Positions 49,701 through 57,848 of a DNA stretch of 64,000 nucleotides are shown one piece after another (the stretch's first letter is position 1; every line of letters begins with the position of its first letter). Source of the stretch: Blautia sp. (GTDB taxonomy: Bacteria > Bacillota > Clostridia > Lachnospirales > Lachnospiraceae); the NCBI GenBank assembly GCA_023663685.1, contig JAMPHB010000002.1:226392-290391 (forward strand). The letters run 5' to 3'. A model generated the notes under the pieces. It made no database searches, was not told where the DNA came from, and saw only the letters and a program-made list of their open reading frames with translations. The position numbers and the translations under genes were made by a program.

Positions 49701-51344
49701 AAGATTCCCGGCGCTTCCGATATAAACGGTGGTGCTCGTGACCACCTCCTCCCGGATGCTGTCGATTGGCGGGTTCGTCACCTGCGCAAACAGCTGCTTG
49801 AAGTAGTTGAACAAGGGCTCCCGGTTGCCGGAGAGAGCCGCCAGAGGCGTGTCCGTACCCATGGCCGCCGTAGCCTCGATGCCGTTCTTCGCCATCGGCA
49901 GAATGGAATCCTTTAAGGACTCGTAAGTGTAGCCAAAGGCTCTCTGCATCCGCTGCCGCTCCTCGTCGGTGTATTCCGGCACGCGCTCGTTCGGAATCTT
50001 TAGATCCTGCAGCATAACGATATTGCTGTCCAGCCATTCGCCGTAGGGACGTTTTCCCGCATATTTCTCCTTCAGCTCATCGTCGTCGATCACGCGCCCC
50101 TGCACCGTGTCCACCAGAAGCATTTTTCCGGGGCGCAGACGATCCTTCGTCACAATCCGGGTCGGGTCAATATCCAGTACGCCCACCTCTGAGGAGAGGA
50201 TCAGATAGTCGTCGTCTGTAATATAGTAGCGGGAGGGACGCAGGCCGTTGCGGTCAAGAACCGCCCCCATCATATCCCCGTCAGAAAAGAGAATGGAGGC
50301 CGGACCGTCCCACGGCTCCATCATCGTTGCATAATACTGATAAAAATCCTTCTTCTTCTGGGACATGATCGCATTGTTGGCCCACGGCTCCGGGATCATA
50401 ATCATCACCGCCAGCGGCAGCTCCATGCCGGACATTACTAAAAACTCCAGCGTATTGTCGAGCATCGCAGAATCCGAGCCCTCAGTGTTGATCACCGGCA
50501 GCACCTTCTGGAACTCGCCACGGAGCATACTGGACTCCATCGTCTCTTCTCTCGCCAGCATCTTGTCAGCGTTGCCCCGTATGGTATTGATCTCGCCGTT
50601 ATGTACAATGAAGCGGTTCGGATGCGCTCTCTCCCAGCTCGGGTTCGTGTTGGTCGAAAAGCGGGAGTGTACGGTGGCAATCGCCGACTCGTAATCACTG
50701 TCCTGCAGATCCGGGAAGAACTGCCTTAACTGCTCGACTAAAAACATGCCTTTATATACGATGGTTCTGCTCGATAAGGACACCACATAGCTGTCGTCGT
50801 TGGACTGCTCAAACACACGGCGAACCACATAGAGCCTGCGGTCAAAATCCAGTCCGCGCGCAGCTTCCTCCGGCCGCCGGATAAACGCCTGCATGATGCA
50901 GGGCATACAGGCTCTCGCCTTCTCCGAGAGCTTCTCCGGCACCGTCGGCACCTCACGCCAGCCCAGAAATTCCATGCCCTCCTTCTCCACAATGACCTCG
51001 AACATCTTCTTGGCCTGATTCTTTTTTAACTCCTCCTGCGGGAAGAAAAACATACCAATCCCGTAGTCTCTCTCCTCCCCAAGCTCGATGTCCGGCACGG
51101 CTTTCTTAAAAAAGCGGTGGGAAATCTGCAAAAGTATGCCGACACCGTCCCCGGTCTTCCCGTCTGCGTCCTTTCCGGCTCTGTGCTTTAGATTCTCCAC
51201 AATCTTTAGGGCGGACTCCACTGTCTTGTGGGTCTTGATTCCCCTGATATTGACCACAGCGCCGATTCCGCAATTGTCGTGCTCGAATCTGGGATCGTAT
51301 AACCCAGCCGCCACCGCTGTGCTCTCATTCCACTGTCTCTTCAT
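46797..51344 (-). CDS. gltB: Glutamate synthase large subunit
   Basis: A 1515-residue enzyme from the ATG at 51344 (51350 also possible; AAAGGAAC lies just upstream). The class II glutamine amidotransferase nucleophile is Cys25 in DNCGIGAV, so a propeptide of about 24 residues is expected to be removed. Central, FMN/4Fe-4S ([22 protein letters not shown]) and GXGXG C-terminal domains are intact. Length is normal. The frame extends upstream to 51458, but that part lacks family features. It begins the gltB-gltD unit; a 209-base gap with a weak promoter lies upstream. Confidence 0.98.
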   Translation of the reverse strand: [1515 protein letters not shown]

Positions 51345-51591
51345 AATCATCTGTTCCTTTCCCGGCGTCTGCTGCGCCATGCAGCGCCCGTGACTGTTTT
51401 GGGCATCCGCCATCACTGTATATGATTTTACACCAAGGCCGGCCTGTCTGTAAACCATTTTTTCGACAAAGTTGTCAGACTATCAGACAATTTAACAATC
51501 AGCCTGCAAATTTCTCCGTTGTTACGAATATTATCTCTACTTTTCAGGTGTATTGTAAACAATTCGCTCGGGAGTCTATCTAAAATTTTTT

Positions 51592-51649
51592 CAAAAAACC
51601 ATGTGCAATTCCGCGCGCATCTGTAAATTGTGTCAGAATTGTGCTCACA
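51592..51649 (-). terminator. Likely terminator after the AraD-type gene
   Basis: On the minus strand TGTG..CAATTC pairs with GAATTG-CACA (bulged) and is followed by GGTTTTTTG, about 20 bases after the epimerase stop. The stem is imperfect with a long loop. Confidence 0.5.
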
Positions 51650-51667
51650 TTATTCCTTACACACTTT

Positions 51668-52363
51668 TTATCCCTGCCCGTAATACGCATTCTCCCCATG
51701 CTTCCGGTAAAAATGCTTGTCCCTGATACAGTCCGGCGCGGGCTGCACCCGCGGATTGAGCTGTTCTGTATAGCGCGCCATTCTGGCAACCTCTTCTAAT
51801 ACGACCGCGTTGTACACGGCCTGCGCGGCGTCTTTTCCCCATGTAAAAGGCCCATGGTTTTTACAGAGCATCGCGGGCGTATGCATGGGATTTATGCCCC
51901 TGCGCTCAAGCTCCTCTATCATCACCAGCCCCGTATTTTTCTCATAAGCCTCCGCAATCTCCTGCGGCATCAGACCTCTCGCGCAGGGAATCGGGCCAAA
52001 AAAGTAATCAGCATGCGTCGTCCCGTAAAGGGGAATATCCCGCCCCGCCTGCGCCCACGCAACTGCCTCCGGCGAATGTGTGTGCACGATTCCGCCAATA
52101 TCCTCATATCTTTTGTACAGCTCCAGATGCGTCGCCGTGTCGGAGGAGGGCTTGTACCTTCCCTCCACCACATTTCCCTCCATATCTATGACAACCATAT
52201 CCTCAGGGCTGAGTGCGTCGTAATCCACACCGCTTGGCTTAATGACAAAACAAGCGCTTTTGGCATCCCTTCCGCTCACATTCCCCCATGTGTATGTGAC
52301 CAGCCCTCTGCGGGGGAGCTCCATATTTGCTTCATATACCTCCCGTTTCAGCTCCTGCAGCAT
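51668..52363 (-). CDS. araD: L-ribulose-5-phosphate 4-epimerase (AraD-type)
   Basis: A 231-residue class II aldolase/epimerase converting L-ribulose-5-phosphate to D-xylulose-5-phosphate. TWGNVSGRD, the acidic residue region [23 protein letters not shown] and NHGPFTWG supply the phosphate pocket and zinc His residues. ATG overlaps the kinase stop as TAATG, so the two act together: kinase phosphorylates L-ribulose, epimerase makes the pentose-phosphate intermediate. An isomerase (araA) and transporter are not adjacent. Ulaf/SgbE-type epimerases are close alternatives. Confidence 0.92.
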   Translation of the reverse strand: MLQELKREVYEANMELPRRGLVTYTWGNVSGRDAKSACFVIKPSGVDYDALSPEDMVVIDMEGNVVEGRYKPSSDTATHLELYKRYEDIGGIVHTHSPEAVAWAQAGRDIPLYGTTHADYFFGPIPCARGLMPQEIAEAYEKNTGLVMIEELERRGINPMHTPAMLCKNHGPFTWGKDAAQAVYNAVVLEEVARMARYTEQLNPRVQPAPDCIRDKHFYRKHGENAYYGQG

Positions 52364-53970
52364 TATTCTCGTCCTCCTCCCATGCTCGCAATCGCGGCTG
52401 CTTCTATCGGAAGCGCCGCCTGATACAGCTCCATAAACGCCTCAAAGCCCGCGACCTCCTCCGGATCCGGAGCCATGACATATCCTTTCTCTCCGGCGAA
52501 AATTTTATTGTTCAGATACTGCGCCAGCGTCTCGTTTTCTTCCCGGCAAACCATGTAAGCCGCCAGCAATGCAATGCCCCAGGCGCCGCCCTCCCCCGCG
52601 GTCTCCATAACCGTCACGGGCGTATTTAATGCCGCCGCCAGAATGCCCTGCCCGACGCCCCGCGTCTTAAACAGGCCTCCATGACCGCAGATGCCCTCCA
52701 GCTTCACGCCCTCTTCCTTTAAAAGAATGTCCATCCCCGCTTTTAGCGCACCGAGAGCCGCATACAGCTGCAGCCGCGCAAAATTTGCCAGATGAAAATG
52801 ACTGTCAGGCGTCCGCACAAACAAGGGGCGCCCCTCGTCAAAGCCCATAACCGGCTCTCCCGAGACGTAATTGTAGGCCAGAAGTCCTCCACAGTCTTTG
52901 TCCCCCTCCAGCGCCTTGCGGCACAAGGTCTCATAGAGCGTTCCCATATCCACCTGCATTCCAAGCTCTCCGGCAAACTCCTGAAAGAGCTTCACCCACG
53001 CATTGAACTCCGAGGTGCAATTGTTGCAATGCACCATGGCAACTGCCTCGCCGGAGGGCGTCGTCACCATATCGAGCTCCTCATGGCTCTTTTTCAGCTC
53101 CTGCCCCAGCACTACCATCGCAAACACCGAGGTTCCTGCCGATACATTGCCCGTATGCACAGCCACAGAATTTGTGGCTGCCATCCCGGTTCCTGCATCC
53201 CCCTCCGGCGGACACAGCCATATGCCCGGCTGCAGCTCCCCTGAAGGATCGAGCATTTTTGCCCCCTCTGCCGTGAGGCGTCCTGCAGGCTCCCCCGCGG
53301 CAAGCACCCTTGGAAAAACATCCCGCAGCCGGTAAGGCACGCCCTTTTCCCTGAGCTTTGCATCAAAACAGTCTGCCATTCTCTGGTTGTAATCGCAGGC
53401 CGCAGAGTCGATGGGAAACATGCCGGAGGCCTCGCCGACTCCCACCACTTTTTCCCCCGTAAGCTGCCAGTGGACATACCCCGCAAGGGTCGTCACAAAA
53501 TCCACCTGCTCCACATGACTTTCGCCGTTTAAAACTGCCTGATAAAGATGCGCCACGCTCCACCGCTGGGGAATATGAAATCCCAGCAGGGGCGACAGCT
53601 CCGCGCAGGCCTGCCCGGTCATCGTATTGCGCCATGTCCGAAAAGGAGTCAGAAGCTCCCCCTTCCCGTCAAAGGGCATATAGCCGTGCATCATTCCGGA
53701 AATCCCCAGAGCCGCAAGGCTTCGTATGGACACGCCGCAGCTGCTTTTCACCTCCTCTGCAAGGCTCTGATAACAGGCTTTAAGCCCCGTCCATATATCC
53801 TCAAGGCTGTAAGTCCAGATTCCGTCCACAAGCCGGTTCTCCCAGCCGTAGCTGCCGGAAGCCAGCGGTCTGCCCGCACGGTCTGTCAGAACCGCTTTTA
53901 TCCGTGTGGAGCCAAGCTCGATGCCAAGCACCGCCTCCCCCTTTTCTATGGTCTGTTTTTTGTCACTCAT
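52363..53970 (-). CDS. FGGY family carbohydrate kinase, probable ribulokinase
   Basis: A 535-residue sugar kinase of the FGGY family. [17 protein letters not shown] is the N-terminal phosphate loop, [13 protein letters not shown] the substrate block, [13 protein letters not shown] the phosphate-2 region, and [27 protein letters not shown] the C-terminal adenosine site. AGGAGGGGG precedes the ATG. Coupling to the AraD-type gene argues for L-ribulokinase; other pentuloses are possible. Upstream, a terminator and the secreted-protein gene mark the operon edge. Confidence 0.88.
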   Translation of the reverse strand: MSDKKQTIEKGEAVLGIELGSTRIKAVLTDRAGRPLASGSYGWENRLVDGIWTYSLEDIWTGLKACYQSLAEEVKSSCGVSIRSLAALGISGMMHGYMPFDGKGELLTPFRTWRNTMTGQACAELSPLLGFHIPQRWSVAHLYQAVLNGESHVEQVDFVTTLAGYVHWQLTGEKVVGVGEASGMFPIDSAACDYNQRMADCFDAKLREKGVPYRLRDVFPRVLAAGEPAGRLTAEGAKMLDPSGELQPGIWLCPPEGDAGTGMAATNSVAVHTGNVSAGTSVFAMVVLGQELKKSHEELDMVTTPSGEAVAMVHCNNCTSEFNAWVKLFQEFAGELGMQVDMGTLYETLCRKALEGDKDCGGLLAYNYVSGEPVMGFDEGRPLFVRTPDSHFHLANFARLQLYAALGALKAGMDILLKEEGVKLEGICGHGGLFKTRGVGQGILAAALNTPVTVMETAGEGGAWGIALLAAYMVCREENETLAQYLNNKIFAGEKGYVMAPDPEEVAGFEAFMELYQAALPIEAAAIASMGGGRE

Positions 53971-54052
53971 ACAATCCCCCTCCTTCGCTATGCGGTTTGC
54001 TCTATACTCTATGCCCTATGCCTGCGGTCTGCCGCAGCGGCAATTATAATAA

Positions 54053-54082
54053 GCCGGTAAACCTGACCTTAGGTTTACCGGC
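54053..54082 (-). terminator. Terminator after the secreted-protein gene
   Basis: GCCGGTAAACCT pairs with AGGTTTACCGGC (12 bp, six-base loop) on the minus strand and is followed by TTATTATAATT. Confidence 0.85.
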
Positions 54083-54091
54083 CCTGCAATC

Positions 54092-54796
54092 TTATCTTGC
54101 TATGAAATTCCCTTTTAGTGTGGAGTATTTTTCTTCACCCTTTGCCCGGACATTGACAATCTCATAGGTATAGGTCTCTCCGTACTCCAGCCCCTTCGAC
54201 AAATACACCTCGCACTCATCATCATCCCAGTCTGCATAGGTGTCCTTCGTGGAATAGGACTTACCGTTTTTATCCTTAATGAGTACATAACTGTCTGATT
54301 TGTGCTGTACATTTTTATTAAACTCGATATCTACGGAATACTCCATCCTTCCGTCGTCATAATCCTCATCGTACTCAATCTTCTTGACCTTTAAGGTGCT
54401 GGATTTCTTTGGCACCTTTGCCTTTACAGTGACAGAACCGTATGACGCTGCGCCTCTTTCCTTAATGCCGGAAATCTTTATCGTATAGGTACGCCCGTAC
54501 TTGATCCCCTTAATGTAAATCTCACAGTCATCATCGTCCATATCCGTAAGGTATCCCTTATAGGTCTCGCCCTTGTTGTCCTTTACCGAGGAAATCTTTG
54601 CATTCTGCCTCCACTGAACCTTCGATGTAAATTCCACCTCGATCTCAGTCTTATAGTCATCATAGTCATCGTTGTCCGTGTCCACCGTAACTTTCTGCAC
54701 CTTTACCGCAGACTTGGCGGCCGCCGTAATGGGAAACGCTGTAACTGCCACACACAAAACAAGCAAAACCGCCAGAATCTTCCTGTTTGTTTTCAT
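54092..54796 (-). CDS. Secreted Asp-rich protein with two duplicated domains
   Basis: A 234-residue protein. A signal peptide (residues 1-26, ending AAAK-type) is followed by two homologous units of about 100 residues: each runs VKVxKxxxDxDxDD, a beta-rich middle, then DDDxCEIY/DDDECEVY, YGxTYTxxI and KGxxxY. The repeats look Ig-like or fibronectin-like. The acidic clusters may bind calcium. No LPxTG anchor is seen, so it is secreted or loosely bound. I know of no named family. A TTGTTT-17-TAAAAT promoter lies about 50 bases upstream and a strong terminator follows, so it is monocistronic. Confidence 0.85.
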   Translation of the reverse strand: MKTNRKILAVLLVLCVAVTAFPITAAAKSAVKVQKVTVDTDNDDYDDYKTEIEVEFTSKVQWRQNAKISSVKDNKGETYKGYLTDMDDDDCEIYIKGIKYGRTYTIKISGIKERGAASYGSVTVKAKVPKKSSTLKVKKIEYDEDYDDGRMEYSVDIEFNKNVQHKSDSYVLIKDKNGKSYSTKDTYADWDDDECEVYLSKGLEYGETYTYEIVNVRAKGEEKYSTLKGNFIAR

Positions 54797-54844
54797 GGTG
54801 TATACCTCCTTTTCTCAATGATACGGGAAAATAACCTTTTTCTC

Positions 54845-54873
54845 ATTTTATCAAAGGGACATTGAAAAAACAA
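54845..54873 (-). promoter_or_regulatory. Promoter of the secreted-protein gene
   Basis: TTGTTT (54868-54873), 17-base spacer, TAAAAT (54845-54850), about 49 bases before the ATG, which follows AAGGAGG. Confidence 0.6.
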
Positions 54874-54971
54874 GTAGCTTTTGCCTAATTTTTACGCTAA
54901 GATTAGATAAAGGATTGATTCATAAACAAAATCTGATATAATTAGGATATCAATAGAAAAGCCGGTGCAGA

Positions 54972-55157
54972 ATGATAACTATAGGACAATTAGATGATAA
55001 ACCATTGCCAAGCTGTTTAGTCAATGGTTTATCTGTAAAATCTGCATATATTCATATTATTGTAAGCTGTGACACAGATTTTATTCATTTGATAACTGCA
55101 TATTTTCCCGATCCTGAAATATGGGAATCCGATTTTAAAACAAGAAGGAGGCGTTAA
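54972..55157 (+). pseudogene. C-terminal remnant of a DUF4258 (RelE-like) toxin
   Basis: Sixty-one residues matching the second half of DUF4258 proteins: DDKPLPSCLVNGLS, AYIHIIVSCDTDFIHLITAYFPDPEIWESDFKTRR. The N-terminal half, which carries the initial helix and catalytic Arg/Glu region, is missing; an in-frame TAG lies 18 bases before the ATG and there is no ribosome site. It is the toxin-like half of a DUF4258/YgiT pair whose zinc-finger partner follows two bases after its stop. The DNA is AT-rich, unlike neighbours. Confidence 0.68.
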
Positions 55158-55159
55158 TT

Positions 55160-55387
55160 ATGCTATGTATGGAATGTGGCGCAAAAGCAGAAAAAGGCTA
55201 TACCACAAGCGTAACCGATTTAGGAAACTGCTTGTTAATCGTGCGGAATGTACCCTGCTATAAATGTACAGAATGTAACGAAATTATCTATACCGGCGAT
55301 GTTATCAAAAGATTAGAACAGATCACAGAGCAGGCAAAACAATTTACGCAGGAAATTTCTATTGTGAATTATAGCAATGCTGCATGA
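55160..55387 (+). CDS. YgiT-type zinc finger protein (antitoxin-like), no HTH domain
   Basis: A 75-residue protein with a YgiT/MqsA-type zinc ribbon: CMEC near the start (Cys3, Cys6) and CYKCTEC (Cys33, Cys36, Cys39), then a short helix. Full MqsA-like antitoxins have a C-terminal helix-turn-helix, which this lacks, though short forms commonly pair with DUF4258. GGAGGCG lies six bases before the ATG. It may still be made although its partner is truncated. Confidence 0.82.
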   Translation: MLCMECGAKAEKGYTTSVTDLGNCLLIVRNVPCYKCTECNEIIYTGDVIKRLEQITEQAKQFTQEISIVNYSNAA

Positions 55388-55402
55388 TAAATCAAATCCT
55401 GC

Positions 55403-56581
55403 CTAAATCTTTCGCCAGACCATCCGATCCACGATGCCGGTATAGGACTGAATCAGTTTCACCACCTTCGTGCTCACGTTTTCCTCCACATAATCCGGCA
55501 CCGGAATCCCATGATCCCCTGCCTCATGCATGGCGGCCGCCAGCGCCACCCCGCGGAGCAGGGAGGACTCCTCTATCCCCGCAAGCACAAAGCAGGCCTT
55601 GTCCAGCGCCTCCGGCCTCTCCGTGGAGGTGCGGATGCACACCGCCGGAAACGGGCGTCCTATGGAAGTAAAAAAGCTGCTCTCCTCCGGCAGCGTGCCG
55701 GAATCCGACACCACCGCAAACGCTTCCATCTGCAGCTTGTTATAATCGAAAAAGCCCATGGGCTCATGCCGGATCACCCTCGCATCCAGCAGAAAGCCTG
55801 ACTCTTCCAGCCGCTTTTTTGACCGGGGATGGCAGGAGTACACCACCGGCATGTCGTAGTGCTCCGCCAGCCGGTTCACGGCCGTAAAAAGTGACACAAA
55901 GTTTTTCTCTGTGTCGATATTCTCCTCCCGGTGCGCAGAAAGCAGAATATACCGCTTCGCCGTAAGTCCCAGTTTTTCCAAAATATCCGAGTTCTCTATC
56001 TCCTGCAGATTCGAACGCAGCACCTCCGCCATCGGGGAACCCGTCACAAAGGTACGCTCCTTTGGCAGGCCGCACTCCATCAGATACCGCCTCGCGTGCT
56101 CCGAATAGGCGAGGTTTACGTCCGAGATAATGTCCACAATCCTGCGGTTTGTCTCCTCCGGCAGGCACTCGTCCTTACAGCGGTTTCCCGCCTCCATGTG
56201 AAAAATCGGAATGTGCAGGCGTTTCGCCGCGATCGCGGACAAGCACGAGTTCGTGTCCCCCAGAATCAAAAGAGCCTCCGGCCGCAGGGCGCACATCAGC
56301 TTGTAGGAGCAGTTTATGATATTTCCCACAGTTTCCCCGAGATCCTCCCCCGCCGCATCCATATATACCTCCGGCTCCCCGAGCTTTAAGTCCCGGAAAA
56401 ATATCCCGTTCAGGTTATAGTCGTAATTCTGCCCGGTATGGGCAAGGATACAGTCAAAATAACTCCGGCATTTTTTAATTACGGCTGACAGCCGGATAAT
56501 CTCCGGCCTGGTCCCCACGATAATCAAAAGCCTGAGCCTGCCATTGTCCTTAAAGCGGATATCACTGTAATCCGTTTTCAT
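55403..56581 (-). CDS. capG: UDP-GlcNAc 2-epimerase family, UDP-L-FucNAc-forming (CapG/WbjD/FnlC type)
   Basis: A 392-residue GT-B-fold epimerase. LLIIVGTRPEIIRLSAVI (residues about 17-34), HTGQNYD, EAGNRCKDECLPEETNRRI, SAHREENID and SDSGTLPEES are the UDP and catalytic blocks. In the CapE-CapF-CapG pathway it converts UDP-N-acetyl-L-pneumosamine to UDP-N-acetyl-L-fucosamine. It lies 31 bases after capF in the matching order. ATG at 56581 follows GGAGGGAG; the upstream frame is ignored. Confidence 0.92.
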   Translation of the reverse strand: MKTDYSDIRFKDNGRLRLLIIVGTRPEIIRLSAVIKKCRSYFDCILAHTGQNYDYNLNGIFFRDLKLGEPEVYMDAAGEDLGETVGNIINCSYKLMCALRPEALLILGDTNSCLSAIAAKRLHIPIFHMEAGNRCKDECLPEETNRRIVDIISDVNLAYSEHARRYLMECGLPKERTFVTGSPMAEVLRSNLQEIENSDILEKLGLTAKRYILLSAHREENIDTEKNFVSLFTAVNRLAEHYDMPVVYSCHPRSKKRLEESGFLLDARVIRHEPMGFFDYNKLQMEAFAVVSDSGTLPEESSFFTSIGRPFPAVCIRTSTERPEALDKACFVLAGIEESSLLRGVALAAAMHEAGDHGIPVPDYVEENVSTKVVKLIQSYTGIVDRMVWRKI

Positions 56582-56612
56582 ACTCCCTCCTTCTGCACTT
56601 CTTCCATGCCCG

Positions 56613-57845
56613 TTAAACCAGCTCCCGGTATGTATCGGGACGCTCCTCCTCAAAGGGTTCGCTGGCCCACATCAGCGTCACCAGCTCCTTCGTGTCCGAC
56701 AGGTTCTGGATATTATGCACATAGCCCGGCAGCATGTAGACCGCCTCGGGCTTTTCCCCGCCCACTTCAAAGGTCATCACCGGATAAGGCTCCCCGTTTT
56801 CGTCCACGCCCAGCTTCCGCTCCTGAATCCGCGCGCGGCCTGACACCACGACAAAAAATTCCCACTTGGAATGATGCCAGTGCTGTCCCTTCGTGACTCC
56901 CGGCTTACTGATATTCACGCTGAACTGGCCGCAGCTTTTTGTCTTTAACAGCTCCGTGAAGCTTCCCCTTCCATCTGCCTTGACCGTCAGCGGAAACACC
57001 GCCTTTTCCTCCGGGAGATACGACAGATAGGTGGAAAAGAGCTTTTTTTCAAACGAACCTTCCGGTATCTCCGGGAGCATAAGACTGTCGGGCTGTGCAT
57101 GAAAGCTTTCCAGCAGAGAAACAATCCGGCCAAGGGACGCCCTATGGACAGCCGGGACGAAGCAGTACCGCCCGTCTTTTCGTTCCACCGCCTGCAGGCC
57201 TTCATATTCGCAGCGGTGCTCCCCTCCGTTTAATGCCAGAAGCATCTCTTCTGCCAGATCATCAATATATAAAAGTGTAAGCTCTGTGTCCGGGTCATTG
57301 ACCTGAAGCGGCAGATTCCTTGCCATCCTGTGGCAGAAGGTCGCCACCACAGAATTGTAACCGGGCCGACACCATTTTCCGAAAATATTGGGAAAACGGT
57401 AGACCAGCACACGCGCCCCCGTCTCCCTGCCATGCCAAAACATAAGCTCCTCCCCCGCCAGCTTGGAACTACCATAAGCCGAGCCCTCATAGCGGCCAAT
57501 ACCGCTCGCCTGAATCGACGAGGCATACATCACGGGGCAGGCATTCTTATGCTTTTTCAGCATACCCAGAAGCTTTGAAGTGAATCCGTGATTGCCGGCC
57601 ATAAATTCCTCCTGCTCCTTCGGGCGGTTCACCCCTGCAAGGTGAAAGACAAAATCAGCTTTCTGGCAGTACGCATCCAGCTCCTCTTCCGTGGACGTTC
57701 TGTCATATGCCAGTATCTCCATTTCGCCCGGCTCCATGCCTGCAAGCTTATGTACACGATCCTTTCCGTCCCGGATGCACTCCAGCACGGCAACAAGGTT
57801 TTTTCCCACAAAGCCGCCAGATCCGGTCACCAATATCCGATACAT
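56613..57845 (-). CDS. capF: CapF-type reductase/cupin epimerase for UDP-L-FucNAc
   Basis: A 410-residue bifunctional enzyme. Residues 1-285 form an NADPH-binding SDR domain (ILVTGSGGFVGKNLVAVL, YGSSKLAGEELMF); residues about 285-410 form a cupin (VNISKPGVTKGQHWHHSKWEF) with the metal His set, which performs C3 epimerisation before reduction. The architecture is the hallmark of CapF/WbjC. It starts three bases after the capE stop. Length matches. Confidence 0.94.
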   Translation of the reverse strand: MYRILVTGSGGFVGKNLVAVLECIRDGKDRVHKLAGMEPGEMEILAYDRTSTEEELDAYCQKADFVFHLAGVNRPKEQEEFMAGNHGFTSKLLGMLKKHKNACPVMYASSIQASGIGRYEGSAYGSSKLAGEELMFWHGRETGARVLVYRFPNIFGKWCRPGYNSVVATFCHRMARNLPLQVNDPDTELTLLYIDDLAEEMLLALNGGEHRCEYEGLQAVERKDGRYCFVPAVHRASLGRIVSLLESFHAQPDSLMLPEIPEGSFEKKLFSTYLSYLPEEKAVFPLTVKADGRGSFTELLKTKSCGQFSVNISKPGVTKGQHWHHSKWEFFVVVSGRARIQERKLGVDENGEPYPVMTFEVGGEKPEAVYMLPGYVHNIQNLSDTKELVTLMWASEPFEEERPDTYRELV

Positions 57846-57848
57846 CCC

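Noticed and set aside
51459-51667. Riboswitch or T-box upstream of gltB
   Set aside because: No recognisable aptamer core was found; only a weak promoter-like TAATAT and the neighbouring terminator are visible.
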